Assembly (NCBI GenBank): GCA_009760855.2 | Contig: WPIO01000029.1 | Coordinates: 2,063,501-2,127,500, forward strand | Length of the DNA: 64,000 nt | Direction of reading: 5' to 3' | From: Cristatella mucedo | Lineage: Eukaryota > Bryozoa > Phylactolaemata > Cristatellidae | Shown here: piece after piece, positions 44,401 to 48,240 of the stretch | How the letters are laid out: each line of letters opens with the position of its first letter | How positions within the stretch are numbered: the first letter of the stretch is position 1 | The notes under the pieces: model-generated | What the model saw: the letters and a program-made list of their open reading frames with translations, nothing else | What the model was told of the DNA's origin: nothing | Databases searched by the model: none | Made by a program: the position numbers and the translations under genes

Positions 44401-47156
44401 AGGTTCAAATAGTAACACCAAACTTATTGTCATGAAAAAACAAAGGTGAACTGAAAACCAACCATCAACGTAGGTCAAAGAAAAAAATTTTGCACGGGAG
44501 ATATGATTATCTAAAATTCCTGTTGCTTCTGTATTTGCAAGTAAATAGGCACGATGGGCTAAATAGGTTCTCTGATAGTGCTATACAAATGTCTAATTAC
44601 TATAATAATTATTATCGAGGGAAAACGTTGCTTTTTCTAATTGCAATAAGTGAGCATTCTGTTGGTAACAGCAACGTTCAATATTTTCTCAAAATGAAGG
44701 CGAATAAGCAGCCATCTTTTCGGCTGCCTCAGCCACCCTAATGGTTTAGCGTTTGAATGTATAAAGTGCCTCCTTTTTCATGCTCCCAAGTCTTCTCCTT
44801 AATAATAATAATAACACATTTGATAAAGCACATTAAGAGAACTCAATCTCTTGCTAGGCTCCTTACATTATCCCTCTTACTCTCTAATTCTCTCACTCCT
44901 ACACACTTGCTCTGCCGTTCAAATACTGGCAAGGCATAACATAGCATGATGTGAGCATAGTGCAGCTTTGGCATTAAAAAAGAAAACACGACCTTGGCCT
45001 AGAGGACGCACCTTACAGCAGCTGAAAGTCCAGACTTGAGTAAAAAAAATAAATAATTCATCTATACATCACCCTAAGAGAACTTAATCTCTGTTCAGGT
45101 GTTTCACATATTCCACGGGACTCAAGCCCACGACCTTGGCCAGACCTTGGTCGGGGCGAGCACCTCAACCACTGAGTAGTGGCCAACAGAGTAGTGCTCA
45201 TTCCCATGGAACAGAAGGACATTGCAATCAGGTACAATGTCGACTGGCTCACACTGTCACTCGAAGCAATAGTTCATTCGTGAACTAACAATCCACATGT
45301 CTATCATATGATGTTCAATGTCCGGCAACGCTCAATTGCTAACATTCTGCAGACGACTGGCATCTATGCAGCAACATATTACATTTAGTATTTACTACTT
45401 ACCTGCAAGTAAACGACAAGCTATTGTGCAGTCTTTCTGCATGGCTCAAACATTAGCAAAGCGATCAAGATAAAAGCTAACTGGAAGAGTACCTGCAATG
45501 TCACCACCAACGAGATAATGCTGGACGTGTTACGACGGGACTGAAAGCCATTATTAATAATAATAATAATAATAATTTACTTGATAAAGCGCCCTCAGAG
45601 AACTTAATCTCTCTCTAGGCGCTTTACATTTGCTGTAAAGTGAAATGCAATTGAATGGTAAGTAAAATCATGCTTGAAAAAAAAACAAACGAAATGAATA
45701 ATATGGTTGCCATCTCACAAGGAAAAACGAAAATAGGTGGATACTTTTGGTCTTTCCCTTGGACAGAGATGGCATTTCGTCATCAGCACTAGGCTTTGAA
45801 GCTTAAACCTCTAATTGAAATTAATTGCATAAACTCGTATGATGGTTCTGTAGCACACTACCACCATACAGTCCAATCGATGATTTCCAGATCAGAATGG
45901 TATTTGCAAATCATTTCTGCAACAAGTTCGCTATACTCGATTTGTCTCTGCAGAGCCACGTTGCTGCTGCTCATCAAGGTATGTCAGGGTAACCAAGTGA
46001 GGTAGGTGCATGGCCAAAGAAAACTGTAGCAACTAGTGTCTCAACAGAAAACCAAAGCAAAGCCACTGACGAGGTTTTTAATGTGGAATTGCACATCTGT
46101 GAAAACATTTTTTGGCCTAGTGCCTAAAACTTTTTCCTAATCCTGTCATGTTGGTGATAGGGTGAACCACTTTCGTATAGTCAAAAGAAAAACATCTGAT
46201 CTTGTAAACAGCTTCATGCCACTCTTCTGTTCTCACTAACGAAGGCATGGCATGTGGGGCTTTGGGGCTGAAGCCCCCGCCCCAAGAAAGGCGAACGCCA
46301 TGCCCTAAAGTGGAAAGGGGGTATGCTGCCCCGGTATGATTGGTTGGCTCGGGAAAGGTCAATGTTCAGCGATCTCCTTTGAAGGTTCAGCCCAGTAACA
46401 CATTCCTGGCTATGCTTATGTTCGTAGGCTGTGTTATGGCACATTCCTAAAAGTTCTTACAAGTCTGCACCAATGCTTCTGTTTCATCAGATACCTGTAT
46501 TAAAAAACATGGTGGGAATGGAATGAGGGGATCACGATAAGCCTCGACGAAAACAACTAACAGTTAAATTATACAAAACATGAGATCTAGGACCACAGAT
46601 TTCTGAATGAATAAGGATGTTGTCCTGCGAGAACGACTGCGCAAAAGCTAATTACTGATTCAAAGGCCTCACGTCTGGCGATTTGGATGGATGTATCTGA
46701 CAGATGGAAGCAAGAGAGCACATACGAGATTCATCTGGCCGAGCTTCAGCTACTGCTGGAAGAGGTGTGGCACAACGACCGAAGGTTAGCCGTGACAGTA
46801 AAGAGTGAAATGAGTATTGCCTGATAGTGACTGACTTCAGCATAGTCGAATGCTGTGCTGACGGACAGTGGGACTTCTAAATTTAAATTAGGACCTCGTT
46901 TTCATCAAGCTCAAATATGGTAAAACACAAAATAATGTAGACGAAATGTCATTAGTGATTTTTACCTGCAAAGAGACATGCCATCAAGATCCTTCGAATG
47001 TCTGTTGTCAATTATTACTACGTCATACAGCTCGTCCTTGAAGCAGCTCACTGCTGTCTCGGCTTTCGTAACCAGTCGCCAAATGTAGCCACCCTTAGCT
47101 GCGGCACGGCAAAAGCTGTCACACTGCCTATCCTGTTTGCTGAATATGAGTAGAAC
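6745..47156 (-). CDS. PDE8: PDE8-family cyclic nucleotide phosphodiesterase, 5' end missing
   Basis: Exons on the minus strand, high to low coordinate: 47156-46966, 39604-39550, 38240-38073, 33716-33582, 33083-33001, 32886-32798, 30372-30302, 28548-28375, 25856-25732, 25552-25354, 24780-24650, 22442-22356, 19323-19182, 17190-17029, 9059-8930, 6848-6745; two further small exons are possible at 46494-46461 and 45540-45493. About 680-710 codons are visible. Domain order is receiver-like (REC), PAS, linker, class I PDE catalytic domain, which is the PDE8 architecture and no other animal PDE's. The product should hydrolyse cAMP to 5'-AMP in the cytosol or at membranes. Seen directly: [25 protein letters not shown] and HSQAGFIE, which supply the catalytic histidine, the metal ligands and the invariant glutamine. 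Almost every junction has matching intron phase, which is strong support. The N-terminus (MGC-type acylated leader in vertebrate PDE8) was not found. Introns range from 82 bp to 8 kb and are filled with repeats. Confidence 0.93.
6849..8929 (-). other. PDE8: last PDE8 intron
   Basis: GT-AG intron of 2.1 kb joining SWT(G) to (CG)FLDAPE. It contains a GA microsatellite at 8819-8870 near its 5' end. I looked for an extra exon here and found none that fits. Confidence 0.8.
8819..8870. repeat. (GA)n microsatellite
   Basis: An uninterrupted run of about 26 GA units. It gives Arg-Glu or Ser-Leu open frames that are not genes. Confidence 0.98.
8930..9059 (-). CDS. PDE8: PDE8 exon: invariant glutamine segment
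   Basis: 130 nt between GTTTAG and G/GTGAGC. Reads [20 protein letters not shown], then [20 protein letters not shown] and SWT. S-Q-x-x-F-I carries the purine-binding glutamine (codon 8979-8981). Choosing the GTGAGC donor rather than an internal GTGCTC restores the F-x-x-W helix seen in all PDE8 proteins. Confidence 0.95.
9330..9880 (-). repeat. LINE-A copy 2
   Basis: (TAA)n at 9330-9356, the same hairpin tail and 3' UTR as copy 1, then the minus-strand relic [36 protein letters not shown] and [19 protein letters not shown]. The polymerase end is cleaner than in copy 1. Confidence 0.9.
11492..11832 (-). repeat. LINE-B copy, near-intact 3' end
   Basis: TAATG pentamers at 11492-11524, then a 3' UTR and, on the minus strand, the peptide end LWNSLPQFL followed by [16 protein letters not shown] is the conserved C-terminus of L2/CR1-type LINE polymerases. 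It is very similar over about 310 bp to the copy at 29.0 kb. Confidence 0.9.
11880..12530 (-). pseudogene. relic of a dispersed metazoan ORF (SSEW-FIDSS-LHNGN family)
   Basis: Minus-strand pieces: [20 protein letters not shown] then [20 protein letters not shown]; further along [16 protein letters not shown] and [17 protein letters not shown]. In other invertebrate genomes I recall the same order ([27 protein letters not shown], CxLCLxDSR, KILLPPLHIKLGLMK) in multi-copy uncharacterised proteins, probably carried by transposable elements. Frameshifts and a CT microsatellite break this copy. The class of element is not known to me. Confidence 0.7.
12455..12491. repeat. (CT)n microsatellite
   Basis: About 18 CT units lying inside the ORF relic. 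Confidence 0.97.
13490..13660 (-). repeat. SINE-B relic
   Basis: On the minus strand, a B-box-like GATTGTGGGTTCGAGTCC and the following TGGGCGATCCTTTATTGC match SINE-B. The tail with the AATCAGCTAACC motif is diverged. Confidence 0.7.
14800..14900 (+). repeat. LINE/SINE hairpin-tail relic
   Basis: TTTGTTCTCCGATGGTGCTATGCAAAT followed by AT-rich tail resembles the shared 3' tail (GTTCTCTnAGGGTGCTATACAAA) of LINE-A and SINE-A. Confidence 0.4.
15298..15515 (-). repeat. LINE-B copy, partial
   Basis: TACAATGCAATGTATCTCC tail, then CCTAAGTGGCTTTC, GAAACAAAGAGAAAGTG and GAAGTGAGTAGCATGGAA, all in LINE-B order but with deletions. Confidence 0.8.
16574..16684. repeat. (GT)n microsatellite with GGGCATGT interruptions
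   Basis: A GT array with three GGGCATGT interruptions at irregular spacing; it lies just beyond the 17029 exon. Confidence 0.95.
17029..17190 (-). CDS. PDE8: PDE8 exon: second metal-binding aspartate
   Basis: 162 nt, phase 0 to 0 (CGTTTTAG acceptor, CAA/GTATGC donor). Reads [20 protein letters not shown], then [20 protein letters not shown] and [22 protein letters not shown] carries the metal-binding aspartate (codon 17104-17106). The tyrosine in E-E-Y-F aligns with the residue I recall as Tyr748 of human PDE8A, a position that is Phe in most other PDEs and tied to inhibitor insensitivity. Confidence 0.96.
17423..17583. repeat. compound (GA)n/(GACA)n microsatellite
   Basis: 161 bp of GA repeats interrupted by GACA units at about 17477-17512. 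Confidence 0.97.
18145..18290 (-). repeat. SINE-A relic
   Basis: GTATAGCACCCTAAGAAAAGC, TTAATCTCGATCTGGG and the tRNA-like end near TCGTGCCCAAGACCCTGG match SINE-A in order but are strongly decayed. Confidence 0.55.
18887..18969. repeat. tandem duplication of about 38 bp
   Basis: GGGGCTGCATGTATTTCTCA and the following GACACATGCATGCG occur twice, at 18887 and 18932, with one or two changes. Confidence 0.9.
19182..19323 (-). CDS. PDE8: PDE8 exon: [10 protein letters not shown] segment
   Basis: 142 nt between GCTGTAG and CAG/GTGGGC. Reads [20 protein letters not shown], then [20 protein letters not shown] and DDHGSPQ. The I-I-x-M-V-L-A-T-x-M and H-F-E-H-V blocks are PDE8-like. A second GT (G/GTAGAT, at 19157-19158) also exists, but only the CAG/GTGGGC donor gives phase 0 as the next exon needs. 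Confidence 0.93.
20267..20336. repeat. 14-bp minisatellite, 5 units
   Basis: GCGCCCCTGATCCA repeated five times head to tail; only the second unit differs (GTGCCC). Because 14 is not a multiple of 3, all three frames stay open on the minus strand. Confidence 0.98.
20975..21130 (+). repeat. SINE-C: tRNA-derived element
   Basis: A-box-like TTAGCTCAGGGGTAACATGC and B-box GATCGTGGGTTCGAGTCCCA sit at tRNA spacing. The 3' part (ATTGCTCTCAAAACACGTGT) is unlike SINE-A or SINE-B. No acceptor-stem pairing is evident, so I do not call it a functional tRNA gene. Confidence 0.65.
21317..22000 (-). repeat. LINE relic, third lineage (LINE-C)
   Basis: Starts with (TAA)-rich tail and GTGCCCTAAGAGAACTGAAT hairpin tail. 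Minus-strand pieces in shifting frames include [48 protein letters not shown] and AFSSRAPRV. This is the same polymerase C-terminus order as LINE-A, but with low identity. Confidence 0.8.
22356..22442 (-). CDS. PDE8: PDE8 exon: AVLESHH segment
   Basis: 87 nt between CTTTCAG and AG/GTAGTG, phase 2 to 2. Reads [20 protein letters not shown], then SDIFKNLE. The L-E-S-H-H-A-A motif and the D-I-F-K-N-L-E end match PDE8, where human has ILE-N-M-E. Confidence 0.96.
22443..24649 (-). other. PDE8: PDE8 intron, little recognised
   Basis: About 2.2 kb. Only a SINE-B tail fragment at 24,245-24,315 is identified. Confidence 0.7.
24245..24315 (+). repeat. SINE-B 3' tail fragment
   Basis: GATAGTTGCTAAAGCTCTTC, TGTTGCTATACAAA and GGCTGTTGACTCAACC-like sequence match the SINE-B tail; the tRNA head is missing. 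Confidence 0.6.
24650..24780 (-). CDS. PDE8: PDE8 exon: HD metal-binding motif
   Basis: 131 nt between TTGTAG and AG/GTATGT. Reads [20 protein letters not shown], then [20 protein letters not shown] and YND. This is the class I PDE signature HDVDHPGRT; His at 24727-24729 and Asp at 24724-24726 bind the two metals. The sequence is very close to vertebrate PDE8, with NSFLCNA changed to SSFLVNA. Confidence 0.98.
24781..25353 (-). other. PDE8: PDE8 intron with SINE-B insertion
   Basis: A 573-bp intron, about one third of which is a SINE-B copy. Confidence 0.85.
24966..25148 (+). repeat. SINE-B copy, full length
   Basis: A-box region GATGGCACATTAGGTAAGGC, B-box GGTCGTGGGTTCGAATCC, body AGCCGTAAAGGCTCTTCTGT and tail GGCTGTTAAATCAGCTAGTA followed by (TTTA). 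The layout is that of a tRNA-derived SINE with an internal pol III promoter, inserted antisense to PDE8. Confidence 0.9.
25354..25552 (-). CDS. PDE8: PDE8 exon: catalytic histidine segment
   Basis: 199 nt between GTGTAG and AAG/GTAGGT. Reads [20 protein letters not shown], then [20 protein letters not shown] and [20 protein letters not shown]. The [12 protein letters not shown] motif provides the catalytic histidine (codon 25420-25422) and the first metal-binding histidine (25408-25410). Confidence 0.97.
25732..25856 (-). CDS. PDE8: PDE8 exon: first helices of the catalytic domain
   Basis: Reads [20 protein letters not shown], then [20 protein letters not shown] and R. The W-x-F-x-x-x-E-L block is the standard entry to class I PDE domains. 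The donor CA/GTATGT is phase 2 and fits the next exon. Three AGs lie in the acceptor (starts 25864, 25860, 25856); 25856 is chosen because it keeps frame with the 28375 exon. A small exon in between cannot be excluded, since vertebrate PDE8 has about 20 extra residues here. Confidence 0.85.
27300..27452 (-). repeat. SINE-A copy
   Basis: On the minus strand: TGGTCCAGCGGTTAAGGTGC (A-box), GAGGTCGTGGGCTCGAGCCC (B-box), then the hairpin tail AGCGCCTGAATAGAGATTAA and GTTCTCTTGGGGCGCTATAC, ending AT-rich. Head is tRNA-derived and tail is shared with LINE-A. Confidence 0.9.
28134..28215. repeat. (CA)n microsatellite
   Basis: About 41 CA units. Confidence 0.98.
28375..28548 (-). CDS. PDE8: PDE8 exon: N-terminal helices before the catalytic core
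   Basis: 174 nt, phase 0 to 0 (TTCACAG acceptor, GAT/GTAAGT donor). Reads [20 protein letters not shown], then [20 protein letters not shown] and [14 protein letters not shown]. The D-D-P-x-x-N-D-L-V-G-G-L block and the EALDRVLEIL-like helix are specific to PDE8. Confidence 0.96.
29003..29316 (-). repeat. LINE-B copy, near-identical to the 11.5-kb copy
   Basis: TAATGTAATGTATCTCCGTC tail and the same 3' UTR and polymerase end (LWNSLPQFL). By eye there are fewer than ten differences in about 310 bp from 11,508-11,832, and both stop at GTCTAGGACCTG, so they are 5'-truncated at or near the same place. Confidence 0.93.
29445..29477. repeat. (GT)n microsatellite
   Basis: About 16 GT units. Confidence 0.97.
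29645..29850 (-). repeat. LINE-B relic
   Basis: ACAACTCCACAAAGC, GAGTGTGTTACG, AACAAAGAGAAAGTGAGAAG and GAAGTGAGGAGCATGG keep LINE-B order with many changes; it lies 330 bp from the younger copy, in the same orientation. Confidence 0.75.
30302..30372 (-). CDS. PDE8: PDE8 exon: linker with PKA-type site
   Basis: 71 nt between ATCGCAG and AAG/GTACCT, phase 1 in and phase 0 out, both matching neighbours. Reads [20 protein letters not shown], then LSK. It aligns with the vertebrate segment that precedes the catalytic region (MARIHSMTIEAPITK). The Arg-Lys-Arg-Glu-Ser motif (Ser codon 30347-30349) fits a PKA consensus. Vertebrate PDE8A is known to be PKA-phosphorylated in this linker. Confidence 0.9.
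30373..32797 (-). other. PDE8: PDE8 intron with a 154-codon open frame
   Basis: 2.4 kb. A minus-strand open frame of 154 codons (30536-31000) shows no known motif. A short direct repeat around GACATGAGAATGTCGAGAT lies at 31.32-31.38 kb. Confidence 0.6.
32798..32886 (-). CDS. PDE8: PDE8 exon: last PAS strand and start of linker
   Basis: 89 nt between TTGTTGTAG and G/GTAAAT. After one base completing a glycine codon it reads [20 protein letters not shown], then [18 protein letters not shown] takes the place of KIRHFVSLKK in vertebrate PDE8. The remainder is a short charged helix. Confidence 0.88.
32887..33000 (-). other. PDE8: short PDE8 intron
   Basis: 114-bp GT-AG intron inside the PAS domain. 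Confidence 0.9.
33001..33083 (-). CDS. PDE8: PDE8 exon: PAS beta strands
   Basis: 83 nt between TTGTAG and GG/GTGAGT. Reads [20 protein letters not shown], then KIIPVES plus two bases. It corresponds to the W-x-G-x-Y-x-x-R-K-x-G segment and the KITPV strand of the PDE8 PAS domain. The phase 2 exit matches the next exon. Confidence 0.93.
33084..33581 (-). other. PDE8: PDE8 intron with GGGGCAGCCCC repeat
   Basis: 498 bp. Contains GGGGCAGCCCCAAATACAGA and ATGTGGTGCAGGACAATC near 33.21 kb, resembling a block at 36.74 kb. Confidence 0.7.
33582..33716 (-). CDS. PDE8: PDE8 exon: PAS domain core
   Basis: 135 nt, phase 0 to 0. Reads [20 protein letters not shown], then [16 protein letters not shown]. 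The F-V-N-x-A-F-E-x-x-x-G-Y motif is the classic PAS core and matches PDE8. In vertebrate PDE8 this domain binds IkappaB and modulates activity; no ligand can be inferred here. Confidence 0.95.
34130..34315 (-). repeat. SINE-B copy
   Basis: Minus strand: B-box GGTCGTGGGTTCGAGCCC, CAGGCGATCCTATATTG, and tail TATAAATAAGGCTGTTAAAT with CGGCTA then (TTTA). The A-box part is recognisable but diverged. Confidence 0.85.
37665..37870 (+). repeat. LINE-A 3' UTR relic
   Basis: GGGTCCTTGTGATTTGTC, GTGCATGCTGACACTGTGCA, TGCTACCACTAACCA and the end AAGTGCTTAGAAAGACTGTT with AAGTTCTCTAATGGTGCT follow the LINE-A 3' end in sense orientation. Confidence 0.75.
38073..38240 (-). CDS. PDE8: PDE8 exon: REC-PAS connector and start of PAS
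   Basis: 168 nt, phase 0 to phase 0 (CTTCCAG acceptor, CAG/GTAAAC donor). Reads [20 protein letters not shown], then [20 protein letters not shown] and [16 protein letters not shown]. The CxNELIxIExGE block and the following EGVEIID strand are the signature junction into the PDE8 PAS domain. Confidence 0.95.
38241..39549 (-). other. PDE8: PDE8 intron with SINE-B
   Basis: 1.3 kb. SINE-B lies at 39.24 kb. A tRNA-like fragment (AGCCCAGAGGTTATGGGATC, about 38780) may be a decayed SINE. Confidence 0.75.
39240..39425 (+). repeat. SINE-B copy, full length
   Basis: GTGATGGCACACCAGGTAAG, GGTCGTGGGTTCGATTCC, AGCCGTAAAGGCTCTTCTGT, AGGCTGTTTAATCAGCTAGG, then (ATTT)n. It ends 125 bp from the 39550 exon donor. 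Confidence 0.92.
39550..39604 (-). CDS. PDE8: PDE8 exon: end of REC domain
   Basis: Reads [18 protein letters not shown], matching the PDE8 block (E-E-L-S-V-M-P-F-I-S-A-G-F) at the end of the receiver. The donor AAG/GTAATC is phase 0 and joins the next exon exactly. There are two possible acceptors: TTGTAG gives a start at 39604 in phase 2, which also joins the 46966 exon directly in frame; GATCGCAG gives a start at 39618 in phase 0 and adds MMCCR. Confidence 0.88.
40660..40780 (+). repeat. LINE/SINE hairpin-tail relic
   Basis: GGTTCTCTTAGGGTGCTGTG, then TATTATTATTATCATC and later an A/T tail, matches the shared tail; no body is recognisable. Confidence 0.5.
41151..41193. repeat. (TG)n/(TGTC)n microsatellite
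   Basis: GT-rich array ending in four TGTC units. Confidence 0.9.
41872..41998. repeat. degenerate TTGCAATATGG tandem repeats
   Basis: TGGTTTTGCAATA occurs three times with variants (GGAATATGGAATATGCAAT), preceded by two AATAGCTCTACC-like units. Confidence 0.85.
44515..44625 (+). repeat. LINE/SINE hairpin-tail relic
   Basis: AATAGGTTCTCTGATAGTGC, TATACAAATG and a (TAAT)-rich end match the shared tail in sense orientation. Confidence 0.5.
44800..44880 (-). repeat. LINE-A tail only
   Basis: (TAA)n, then TTTGATAAAGCACATTAAGA and GAACTCAATCTCTTGCTAGG: the LINE-A hairpin tail with substitutions, heavily 5'-truncated. Confidence 0.75.
45055..45180 (-). repeat. SINE-A copy
   Basis: CACCCTAAGAGAACTTAATC, TCTGTTCAGGTGTTTCACAT, GGACTCAAGCCCACGACC and CAGACCTTGGTCGGGGCGAG match the 27.3-kb SINE-A in order. 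Confidence 0.88.
45493..45540 (-). CDS. possible PDE8 exon covering REC strand 4 (tentative)
   Basis: A 48-nt block between TTTCAG and CAG/GTACTC reads [16 protein letters not shown] in phase 0. This resembles the stretch around the fourth beta strand of the PDE8 receiver (an NT then a run of branched aliphatics). It is only in frame if the 34-nt micro-exon precedes it and the next exon starts at 39618 rather than 39604. A LINE-A (TAA)n tail begins about 15 bp upstream, so the acceptor's pyrimidine tract would be partly transposon-derived. Confidence 0.35.
45555..45715 (-). repeat. LINE-A copy, 3' 160 bp
   Basis: (TAA)n then TTGATAAAGCGCCCTCAGAG, AACTTAATCTCTCTCTAGGC and AAATCATGCTTGAAAAAAAAA: identical in order to the 9.33-kb copy and 5'-truncated. 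Confidence 0.9.
46230..46330. repeat. GC-rich inverted repeat
   Basis: GGCATGGC near 46244 pairs with GCCATGCC near 46297, and GGGGCTTTGGGGC pairs with GCCCCCGCCCC between them, so the block can fold into a long hairpin. Confidence 0.6.
46461..46494 (-). CDS. possible PDE8 micro-exon in the REC domain (tentative)
   Basis: A 34-nt block lies between a T-rich tract ending AATACAG and a GTAAGA donor. Entered in phase 2 from the preceding REC exon it reads (AG)G then [11 protein letters not shown] and leaves in phase 0, which fits the next tentative exon. The arginine completes the conserved LCR motif. There is no other sequence support, so this could be a chance pair of splice sites. Confidence 0.3.
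46966..47156 (-). CDS. PDE8: PDE8 exon: first half of the receiver-like (REC) domain
   Basis: Reads [20 protein letters not shown], then [18 protein letters not shown] and [19 protein letters not shown], closely matching the start of the animal PDE8 REC domain. The acceptor is CTTGAAG (phase 0) and the donor is AG/GTAAAA (phase 2). The aspartate at the phospho-acceptor position (VIID) and the following DG are present. The two acidic residues that bind magnesium in bacterial receivers are replaced by SKQ, so phosphotransfer is unlikely; this is also known of vertebrate PDE8. The upstream exon, which should end in phase 0, was not identified. Confidence 0.92.
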
Positions 47157-47659
47157 CTTCAAGGACAGCAAAAATAAATTATTTCGAAAGCAGGCAAGAT
47201 CAAGGCACTGCAATATCCGAACAAGAACAGTTAGGCAGAACCAACAACAATCCCAGAAGAAATAGCGAGTAAGGGGGAATGTAATTCAGTTGCTTTATCA
47301 GCAGTTTCGACGGTCGGCTTGCTATTCACTTGAGATTCCGTCATGTGTTTGGCCTTCCTCCTGAAGTAGGCTTACAGAAGAGTGATTTTTTTAAGCTAGT
47401 GTGGCAAATTATGAGACGGATCCATGGACTAATATCCAAACTAATAGGCACTATAGCCCCCATTTATGTAACTCTAATTTTGTGTGTAAGTGACAACGAT
47501 TAAGTGGAGATCTATGGTGCAGCAACATCAACGAATCAATGCAATTAGATCTATAAAGTAAAAAGCTTACCTCCTAAAAGGGTCCCCTCACGATCTGTAA
47601 AACCGAGCTGCAAAGTTTACAGCACTAAGGAACAACCCCCCCCCCCAGTAAGACAACAA

Positions 47660-48240
47660 AAATAATACAAGTGGAAATAAATGCACATCAACTGAGTATG
47701 AAAATGTTTACCATTCATATGCACGTAAAGGACGGTTTACATTGAAGATACAGATTCGGTGAGGAATAGGTAGGTTTTTAGTTTTGCATTAAATGGTATA
47801 AACGCTGGTGACGTCAAGATGTCAGTCGCTATAGAATCTCAAGCAATAGGTTTACAGGAGCAATGGCATGTTCTCCAAACGATTCAAAGTTGGTGAGGCA
47901 TTGCTAAGCGATCGGAGTCGGAGGAGCAGGTGAGGTAAGGGAAAGCCCGAAGTATGAGCATTCCAGATAGTAAAGTCGGAGCAAGAGAATTAAGTGACCT
48001 AAAACAAGTGACAGGGCCTTGAAGTGACATACTGGCTAATGGGGGGACCAGTGCAGGTCAGAAACAAGTGGTGCAATGCCATGTACGGACGACATACAAG
48101 TCCGGCTACCCAGTTTTGCACTATCTGTAAGCATTTTCTTGCACAGGCAGGAACGCATAGGCAGGCAGAAATGAGAGAGCTGTTGAAGTCTAGAGGGACA
48201 CGATATAAGCATGGACTAAATTGGTTGCAGTACCCTTGAC
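47660..48240 (-). repeat. LINE relic related to LINE-A
   Basis: TTAAGTGACCTAAAACAAGT, GACAGGGCCTTGAAGTGACA, CCAGTGCAGGTCAG and TTTTGCACTATCTGTAAGC follow the same order as 860-1015 of LINE-A copy 1 (minus strand), with much divergence. Confidence 0.65.

Larger units (their letters stand above)
39605..46965 (-). other. PDE8: PDE8 intron region of 7.4 kb
   Basis: Holds two tentative exons (45.49 and 46.46 kb), LINE/SINE tails at 40.7, 44.5, 44.8, 45.06 and 45.56 kb, and poly-G tracts at 40,458 and 43,336. 39,700-40,650 and 41,200-44,500 show no family I know. Confidence 0.65.
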
